Assembly: GCA_021828525.1 (NCBI GenBank)
Contig: JAJZGM010000104.1
Span: 1 to 5,178, forward strand
From: Nitrospirota bacterium
GTDB taxonomy: Bacteria > Nitrospirota > Leptospirillia > Leptospirillales > Leptospirillaceae
Direction of reading: 5' to 3'
Length of the DNA: 5,178 nt
The notes under the pieces are model-generated. The model worked only from the letters and a program-made list of their open reading frames with translations. It was not told where the DNA came from and did not search any database. Made by a program: the position numbers and the translations under genes. Positions 1 to 5,178 of this stretch are shown here, piece by piece; the first letter of the stretch is position 1, and each line of letters opens with the position of its first letter.

Positions 1-1
1 G

Positions 2-559
2 ATCCCGTCCGGCCAGTACCAGAACCTGAACCCCCAGGACTACGGGACCGACCAGCTCGGAAACGGCACCTACAACGAAGGGGTCATGTTCCTTCTCCGA
101 AAACATGTCAAGCCCTTCATGATCTACCTCCAGGTCGGGGACATCATTGAAAACCCCTCCACAGTCGGGGCCGGCTATACCTTCAACAACGGCATCACCC
201 AGGTCCCCTTCGGGGCGACCACAAGCCTTCACATGGTGGACGGCAATCTCACCTACTATGCCGGAGCCCTCGAGGACGTCATCAATACCGAATGGGGGGC
301 CGGCTGGCTTCTCGAGTTCTACGGCGAAACCCAGAGCGGAACCAGCCTTTTCTTTGGGGCCGCCAATGCCCCGGCCTGGTCCTTCTTCTGGCTCGCCCCC
401 GAGCTTGAGGTCACCTGGCCCCACACCCAGAAGTTTTCCGCCACCTGGGGGGCAGGGGTGGCACTTCCGGTCTACCAGTCGGACTACCCCCGCACCTATA
501 CCCCCATGGGAACCGTCACCTTCTATTTCAACGGCCCCTTCGGTTACCGGGGCATGTAG
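2..559 (+). CDS. Putative outer-membrane beta-barrel protein, C-terminal part (5' end outside window)
   Basis: The reading frame is open from the first bases of the window to a TAG at 557-559, giving 185 residues; the true start lies to the left. The composition is typical of an outer-membrane barrel: many Tyr, Trp, Phe and Gly, no long hydrophobic helix, and short stretches of alternating polar and apolar residues separated by Gly/Asn/Pro/Asp turns (for example ELEVTWPH, FSATWGAGVALPVY, GTVTFYF). The opening PSGQYQNLNPQDYGTD resembles the P-[ST]-G-x-Y segment I associate with the MetA-pathway-of-phenol-degradation/putative transporter family (Pfam PF13557). That family link is inference from memory. 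The chain ends in Tyr-Arg-Gly-Met, not in the C-terminal aromatic residue common in BAM-assembled barrels; the last clear strand ends about ten residues earlier. No substrate can be named. A 108-nt gap separates it from the next gene, and no convincing terminator follows the stop. Confidence 0.75.
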   Translation: MPSGQYQNLNPQDYGTDQLGNGTYNEGVMFLLRKHVKPFMIYLQVGDIIENPSTVGAGYTFNNGITQVPFGATTSLHMVDGNLTYYAGALEDVINTEWGAGWLLEFYGETQSGTSLFFGAANAPAWSFFWLAPELEVTWPHTQKFSATWGAGVALPVYQSDYPRTYTPMGTVTFYFNGPFGYRGM

Positions 560-570
560 AAAAAGATGCG

Positions 571-616
571 CGTACAATAAAAACCGGAGATCGCCTTTCC
601 TTTCCCCTCTTGTACG
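571..616. repeat. 7-bp inverted repeat CGTACAA / TTGTACG in the intergenic gap
   Basis: CGTACAA (571-577) is exactly complementary to TTGTACG (610-616), separated by 32 nt. The left arm overlaps TACAAT (573-578), which matches a sigma-70 -10 box at five of six positions but has no acceptable -35 hexamer 16-18 nt upstream. The pair could be a regulator's dyad or a long-loop RNA stem. No T tract follows, so it is not a classical terminator. The function is unknown and chance occurrence is possible. Confidence 0.3.
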
Positions 617-650
617 AATACGAGAACAGGAAGCCAGGCCTATCCTTAAC

Positions 651-656
651 AGGAGG
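651..656 (+). promoter_or_regulatory. Shine-Dalgarno sequence of the 43-codon gene
   Basis: This is a perfect AGGAGG with 11 nt between it and the ATG at 668. It is the main reason, together with the membrane-type product, for calling the very short downstream frame a gene. Confidence 0.65.
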
Positions 657-667
657 AACCGAACCCG

Positions 668-799
668 ATGCTGCGAAAATTCATCGACAAATATCCGATC
701 CTGGCAGGGTCCGTCATTCTCGTTACCATTGTCCTGACGATCTTCGCGGTGACCGCCGGCTTGGTCGTTGTCGCCAATCTCTTTCTCGTCAAGAACTGA
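668..799 (+). CDS. Small single-span membrane protein (43 aa), unknown function
   Basis: ATG at 668 to TGA at 797-799 encodes 43 residues. The N-terminus MLRKFIDKYP carries Arg3, Lys4 and Lys8. Residues 11 to about 41 are then almost entirely hydrophobic (Ile, Leu, Val, Ala, Thr, Gly), and the chain ends Val-Lys-Asn. This is the profile of a single transmembrane helix, with the positive N-terminus predicted to be cytoplasmic. There is no cleavage site, Cys lipobox or catalytic motif. A perfect AGGAGG precedes the start, which supports genuine translation. The gene stands alone: 108 nt after the barrel gene and 192 nt before ettA. I do not recognise the family. It could be a small accessory subunit of a membrane complex, a stress-type small membrane protein, or a type I toxin-like peptide, and nothing in the sequence separates these options. 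Confidence 0.6.
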   Translation: MLRKFIDKYPILAGSVILVTIVLTIFAVTAGLVVVANLFLVKN

Positions 800-800
800 C

Positions 801-830
801 TCCTGCCCGAAATCTGCGTAAAAGGCAGGA
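801..830. repeat. 7-bp inverted repeat just after the small membrane-protein gene
   Basis: TCCTGCC (801-807) pairs perfectly with GGCAGGA (824-830) around a 16-nt loop, starting 1 nt after the small gene's stop. The position fits a transcript-end structure, but the following bases are CCATTCCCTCC with no T run, so intrinsic termination is doubtful. It might instead protect an mRNA 3' end. A weaker 5-bp pair, TCCCT (906-910) and AGGGA (918-922), lies further along the same gap. Between 800 and 991 I found no promoter with acceptable -35/-10 spacing. Confidence 0.3.
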
Positions 831-991
831 CCATTCCCTCCTCAACCTTGAACCTGTACCTGGCCTTTTTCCAAAGATCAGAACGGGTGAGACTTCTTTG
901 AAAAATCCCTTTATCATAGGGAAGGTTTTCGGAGGACTCTCCCGGACACCCCGCTCCTCCCCGCATTTTCCACCTTCATGACAGGAGATCC

Positions 992-2659
<1,668 letters not shown>

Positions 2660-2670
2660 GGGACCCGGCC

Positions 2671-3378
2671 GTGGCAAGAACGGCCCTTGTCCTCTCCCAT
2701 CTCGCATTCGAGGATGCCGGGACCCTGGGGAAAATCCTTGAAAAAAAGGGATTCCGCCTTCAGGTGGCCGAACCGGCACTTCCGGCCACTCTCCTGCCCG
2801 ACCCCGCCCAACCCGATCTCGTGGTGGTCCTTGGCGGCCCCTTCGGAGTCTATGAAGAGGAGTCCTACCCCCATATTTCCGGAGAGATCGCCTATATCAG
2901 GGAACGCCTCGATCTCGAAAAACCCATCATCGGGATTTGCCTGGGAGCGCAATTGATGGCCCGGGCCCTGGGGGCCCGGGTCTTCCCCTCGGGAACCCAC
3001 GAGATCGGATGGCGTCCCCTCTTCCTGACCGAGGAGGCCCGGTCGACTCCCTTTGCCCTCCTGGGAGACGGGAAACCCATGCTGCACTGGCACGGAGACA
3101 CCTTCGACCTCCCCCCGGGAATCCCGAACCTGGCCCGGACGGAGAGCGTTCCCCACCAGGCTTTCATGGTCGGACACTATGGCCTGGCCCTTCAGTTTCA
3201 CCCGGAAATACGGTCAGGGGACTTCGAGCGCTGGCTTCTGGGGCACGCCTATGAGCTCTCTGTCCGAAAAATCGACATTCCCGGACTCAGGTCCCAAACA
3301 AAGGCTCTCGGAGGCGACCTTGAAGCCCGGGCGGAAGCCTTCTTTTCCCGCTGGCTCTCCGGAGCGGGTCTTCCCTGA
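2671..3378 (+). CDS. Class I glutamine amidotransferase domain protein (GMP-synthase-like GATase)
   Basis: This is a stand-alone type 1 glutamine amidotransferase domain (PF00117/COG0518 type) of 235 residues. Such enzymes release ammonia from glutamine, usually for a partner synthetase. Counted from GTG 2671, the visible elements are the oxyanion-region loop LGGPFGVYE (54-62), the nucleophile elbow GICLGAQ (88-94) with Cys90, HWHGD (139-143), and QFHPE (175-179) with His177 and Glu179 completing the Cys-His-Glu triad. No ATP-pyrophosphatase or synthetase domain follows, so it is not GuaA itself and the acceptor is unknown; some relatives act as peptidases or gamma-glutamyl hydrolases. An upstream GTG at 2656 overlaps the ettA stop by 4 nt and would add five residues. 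I prefer 2671 because GAGGG lies 8 nt before it and because the resulting ARTALVLSHLAFED matches how relatives usually begin. The helicase start follows after an 11-nt gap, consistent with one operon. Confidence 0.9.
   Translation: MARTALVLSHLAFEDAGTLGKILEKKGFRLQVAEPALPATLLPDPAQPDLVVVLGGPFGVYEEESYPHISGEIAYIRERLDLEKPIIGICLGAQLMARALGARVFPSGTHEIGWRPLFLTEEARSTPFALLGDGKPMLHWHGDTFDLPPGIPNLARTESVPHQAFMVGHYGLALQFHPEIRSGDFERWLLGHAYELSVRKIDIPGLRSQTKALGGDLEARAEAFFSRWLSGAGLP
2958..2982. repeat. Very G+C-rich inverted repeat inside the amidotransferase gene
   Basis: CCCGGGCCC (2960-2968) and GGGCCCGGG (2972-2980) form a perfect 9-bp stem with a 3-nt loop (TGG). It is extended by a G-T and a G-C pair out to 2958 and 2982. 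It encodes the Ala-Arg-Ala-Leu-Gly-Ala-Arg stretch shortly after the catalytic cysteine. Much of it follows from the protein sequence combined with G/C third bases, but the pairing is unusually complete. Confidence 0.6.
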
Positions 3379-3381
3379 GGG
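3376..3381 (+). promoter_or_regulatory. Amidotransferase stop codon merged with the Shine-Dalgarno sequence of the helicase gene (TGAGGG)
   Basis: The stop TGA (3376-3378) is followed directly by GGG, giving GAGGG (3377-3381) exactly 8 nt before the ATG at 3390. This is the same arrangement and spacing as at the preceding junction. It supports coupled translation and confirms the helicase start. Confidence 0.6.
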
Positions 3382-3389
3382 CCTCCCCC

Positions 3390-4766
3390 ATGCTCCCTCC
3401 CCCGTTAAAACCCTCCGGCAAGCCATGGATCCCTGACCCCGGCGCACTCTCTTCCCTTCTCGCTCACCCTGAGATTTCCTCCGTCATCCTCTCCGGACCG
3501 GCCGGTTCTGGAAAGACAACGCTGACCGCAGCCTTTCTCCGGGAAGCGGTCAGCCGGGGCCTTGCACTTGCCATTGCCGCCCCCACCCACAAAGCCCTTC
3601 GTGTCCTCAGGGAGACCTTGGCCCAAGGGGGATTTTCCTCCCCCCATCTTCTCTTCACCACCCTCCATGCCCTGCTGGGGCTCCGGCTTTCCGAAAACGA
3701 AGATGGATCCTTCTCGATAAAGCCAGGGCCCGCCCCGGAGCTCTCCCTCTTCGACTGGATCATCGTGGATGAATGCTCTTTGGTCGGAGAGGACCTCCTC
3801 GACTCCCTCGAAAGAGCAAGGGGGAGCGCCCGGATCCTCTTCGTCGGAGATCCCTACCAGCTCCCGCCGGTGGACGCCATTCATCTCGAGACCCCACCGG
3901 TCTTTTCGAGACCCTACCCGGTCATCTCTCTTGATCAGGTCCATCGGCAGACCGGAGACCATCCGGTCCACCGTCTGACCCGGATCCTCCTGTCCTGGAA
4001 CCCGGAAGAGGGCCGGCCGACTCCGGAATCCCTCTTCGATGACTTCGAGGAGTTGGTTCCCCGGGACCTGTCCCACCCGGGACAGCTTCTCTGGCTCCCC
4101 GGCGGGAGCCGTGAGGCTGTCCGATGGGCCGGCGCCCTCGCTGAACAGGGAGAAAACCTTCGGATCCTGGCCTATACCAACCGAAGGGTAGAGCTTTACA
4201 ACAGGCTTCTCTACCAGAGGGAATACGGGAATGTCTCAGGACCCTTTGCCCGCCACGAAAGGGTCCTTCTTCACGAAACGACGGGGGTCAAGACCGGGGA
4301 GGGGGAGCTCAAGATTTTTCCGGCAGGAGAGGAGCTGACAGTTCTCGAGATTTTCCCCGAACGCCATCCGGACTACCCGGAAATTCCCGCCCACAGGGTC
4401 TATCTCGAGGATGAAACGAAAGGAGACTTTTCCCTCCTGGTCCCCGATGATGCCGTCGCCCATCAGAAGACGATCGACAGTCATTTCAGGGAGATACGAA
4501 AACTCAAGGAAAGCGGCGGATCGGCACGAAAGGAAATTGCGGCTCTCTCCAAAAAGGCATGGGGCCTCAAACGCGCTTTCGCTCCTTTGAGACATGGCTA
4601 TGCCACAACCATTTTCAAGGCCCAGGGGAGTACATTCGATTCGGTCATTGTCGACTGGACGGATCTCTGTCTTTTCCGTGAGGACAGGGCCTTTGTCCGG
4701 GCCCTCTATGTCGCCGCGACCCGACCCCGGTTCCGCCTTCTGTTTTCAGCCTCTTCACTCTCCTGA
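3390..4766 (+). CDS. Superfamily 1B DNA helicase, Dda/RecD2-like
   Basis: The 458-residue protein has the SF1B helicase motifs in order: Walker A GPAGSGKTT (36-44, Lys42), motif Ia AAPTHKAL (63-70), TTLHALLG (90-97), Walker B IIVDECSLV (124-132, Asp127-Glu128), motif III FVGDPYQLPPVD (151-162), DQVHRQ (182-187), motif IV ILAYTNRRVELYN (259-271), motif V YATTIFKAQGSTFDSV (404-419) and motif VI YVAATRPR (440-447, probable arginine finger Arg445). Size and motif spacing fit T4 Dda (439 residues) better than the larger RecD2 or RecD. Residues about 285-400, with GEELTVLEIF and a charged helical stretch, occupy the place of Dda's SH3-like/tower insertions. Members are 5'-3' ATP-driven DNA translocases; activity here is inferred. 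The N-terminus lacks the usual LTxxQ adenine-binding Q motif. The start is fixed: the frame has a stop at 3321-3323 and no other start codon before ATG 3390, and GAGGG lies 8 nt upstream. It is probably the last gene of the ettA cluster. Confidence 0.9.
   Translation: MLPPPLKPSGKPWIPDPGALSSLLAHPEISSVILSGPAGSGKTTLTAAFLREAVSRGLALAIAAPTHKALRVLRETLAQGGFSSPHLLFTTLHALLGLRLSENEDGSFSIKPGPAPELSLFDWIIVDECSLVGEDLLDSLERARGSARILFVGDPYQLPPVDAIHLETPPVFSRPYPVISLDQVHRQTGDHPVHRLTRILLSWNPEEGRPTPESLFDDFEELVPRDLSHPGQLLWLPGGSREAVRWAGALAEQGENLRILAYTNRRVELYNRLLYQREYGNVSGPFARHERVLLHETTGVKTGEGELKIFPAGEELTVLEIFPERHPDYPEIPAHRVYLEDETKGDFSLLVPDDAVAHQKTIDSHFREIRKLKESGGSARKEIAALSKKAWGLKRAFAPLRHGYATTIFKAQGSTFDSVIVDWTDLCLFREDRAFVRALYVAATRPRFRLLFSASSLS
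4093..4110. repeat. Perfect 7-bp hairpin inside the helicase gene
   Basis: GGCTCCC (4093-4099) and GGGAGCC (4104-4110) enclose the tetraloop CGGC. It encodes a Pro-Gly-Gly-Ser-Arg turn between helicase motifs III and IV. No T tract follows. It may simply reflect codon choice for Pro, Gly and Ser. Confidence 0.45.
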
Positions 4767-4829
4767 CCGACCCTTCCGGATCTCTTGGGACCTGTGGCCT
4801 CACGCACTTTTTTCAATCCACGGAAGATC

Positions 4830-4865
4830 CCGGTGCCGAGGAAGGACGAAACTCAGGCAGACCGG
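4830..4865 (+). other. Bulged RNA hairpin with a B12-box-like 3' arm
   Basis: CCGGT-GCC-GAG (4830-4840) pairs with CTC (4852-4854), GGC (4856-4858) and ACCGG (4861-4865). This gives 11 base pairs with a bulged A (4855) and a bulged AG (4859-4860) around an 11-nt loop GAAGGACGAAA. The 3' arm ACTCAGGCAGACCGGC (4851-4866) resembles the cobalamin-riboswitch B12 box AGYCMGGAGACCKGCC, allowing one inserted C and two substitutions. The roughly 150 nt of riboswitch core that should lie between the arms are missing, so this is not called a cobalamin riboswitch. Confidence 0.35.
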
Positions 4866-4971
4866 CGAAAGGCTAAAGGGCTGAAAGACCTCCCCGGTTC
4901 CCTCCGCACCGGAGGACGGCAATCCTGAAACCCGACAGACGAGAGGGCAACTGGGACAGGAAGGCCCTGTG

Positions 4972-4984
4972 CCTTGAATCAAGG
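4972..4984. repeat. 13-nt dyad CCTTGAATCAAGG
   Basis: CCTTGA (4972-4977) and TCAAGG (4979-4984) are perfect inverted arms around a single central A. The one-base centre makes it a poor RNA hairpin but a plausible site for a dimeric DNA-binding protein. It lies immediately before a 20-nt polypurine run. The target gene, if any, is beyond the window. Confidence 0.35.
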
Positions 4985-5008
4985 GAAAAAGGAGGAAGGA
5001 TTCCCAGC

Positions 5009-5047
5009 GGGATAGGGCCGGGAAGCTGGGGGATACCGGGGGAAGCT
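5009..5047 (+). repeat. Imperfect direct repeat, unit about 20 nt
   Basis: GGGATA recurs at 5009-5014 and 5030-5035, and GGGAAGCT at 5020-5027 and 5040-5047, in the same order with CCGG-type sequence between them in each copy. The two units (5009-5027 and 5030-5047) are 19 and 18 nt long, offset by about 20 nt. Low-complexity G-rich sequence could produce this by chance. Confidence 0.4.
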
Positions 5048-5059
5048 CTCCAGGTAGGA

Positions 5060-5083
5060 ACGGGGGATGCGAACACCCCCCGT
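5060..5083. repeat. 7-bp G/C stem-loop
   Basis: ACGGGGG (5060-5066) pairs perfectly with CCCCCGT (5077-5083) around a 10-nt loop (ATGCGAACAC). It is the strongest compact hairpin of the 3' non-coding region. Neither strand has a T tract directly after it, so it does not look like an intrinsic terminator. Confidence 0.5.
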
Positions 5084-5178
5084 CGAAATTCTCCTCAGAC
5101 GACTCGCAACGCGACTCTCCGAAGGGTCCGTTTCCTGAATTTTCTTATTTGGCGGCTCCCTCTGCGGAGACCGGAACC

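Larger units (their letters stand above)
4767..5178. other. 412-nt region without a supported gene, rich in inverted repeats
   Basis: No frame here has both a credible start and a Shine-Dalgarno sequence. The minus-strand frames at 4800-4982 and 4873-5076 look like compositional shadows. The + strand is purine-rich; 4981-5000 is an unbroken 20-nt purine run and about 70% of 4981-5050 is purine. Hairpins I can draw are 4830-4865 (bulged), 4901-4915 (CCTCCG/CGGAGG), AGGGC 4944-4948 with GCCCT 4964-4968 (or ACAGG 4956-4960 with CCTGT 4966-4970), 4972-4984, CCCAGC 5003-5008 with GCTGGG 5025-5030, 5060-5083, and 5101-5117 (one mismatch). A T6 run at 4808-4813 has only a 3-bp stem before it, so it is not a defensible terminator. 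Positions 5131-5151 form a short A+T-rich patch that might belong to a promoter beyond the edge. The region could be a structured leader, a small-RNA gene or a decayed sequence. I could not match tRNA, tmRNA, RNase P, SRP or 6S RNA. Confidence 0.6.

Noticed and set aside
898..917. TTGAAA (898-903) and TATCAT (912-917) as a promoter upstream of ettA
   Set aside because: The spacer is only 8 nt, and neither hexamer has a partner at 16-18 nt.
3405..4076. Minus-strand open frame of 223 codons opposite the helicase gene
   Set aside because: It is antisense to the conserved helicase motifs, with no motif of its own.
4794..4813. Possible intrinsic terminator ending in T6 after the helicase gene
   Set aside because: Only a 3-bp GTG/CAC stem can be drawn before the T run, too weak for a terminator call.
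4838..4900. GAGGAAGGAC and GGACGAAA words suggestive of RNase P P4 or a c-di-GMP-I riboswitch
   Set aside because: The near-invariant RNase P GAGGAAAGTCC element and the GEMM GACGCAAAGCC element are both absent.
5040..5095. Minus-strand ATTTCGACGGGG resembling the tmRNA 5' GATTCGACGGG element
   Set aside because: No tag-peptide frame, no acceptor-stem partner and no T-arm consensus on that strand; the match is explained by the G/C stem at 5060-5083.

Overview
The window is a compact, G+C-rich bacterial segment (roughly 55-60% G+C by eye). Every supported gene is on the + strand. The clearest gene is a full-length EttA (555 residues, the same length as the E. coli protein and co-linear with it), so this is a bacterial chromosome and not a phage or plasmid core. 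Outer-membrane-type sequence at the left edge suggests a Gram-negative (diderm) host. A Nitrospirota such as Leptospirillum, or a proteobacterium, would fit, but the sequence alone does not settle the lineage.

Layout. Positions 2-559 hold the C-terminal 185 codons of a gene entering from the left, probably an outer-membrane beta-barrel of the phenol-degradation-MetA/transporter type. A 108-nt gap with a CGTACAA/TTGTACG dyad follows. A tiny gene at 668-799 has a perfect AGGAGG and encodes a 43-residue single-span membrane protein. A 192-nt gap (800-991) contains weak hairpins but no promoter or terminator I can defend.

From 992 to 4766 lies a tight three-gene cluster that reads as an operon: ettA (ribosome-associated ABC-F translation factor), a stand-alone class I glutamine amidotransferase, and a superfamily 1B DNA helicase resembling phage T4 Dda/RecD2. 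Both internal junctions use the same device: the upstream TGA stop is embedded in TGAGGG, which also supplies the Shine-Dalgarno sequence for the next start exactly 8 nt later. This supports translational coupling. It also favours the GTG at 2671 over the GTG at 2656 as the amidotransferase start. The three proteins do not form an obvious pathway.

The last 412 nt (4767-5178) carry no convincing gene. The stretch is purine-rich on the + strand and dense in inverted repeats. It contains a bulged hairpin whose 3' arm resembles a B12 box without the rest of a cobalamin riboswitch, a 13-nt dyad, an imperfect direct repeat, and a 7-bp G/C stem. It is the part of the window most likely to hold something undescribed, for example a structured leader or small RNA. 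No known RNA family could be matched by reading.
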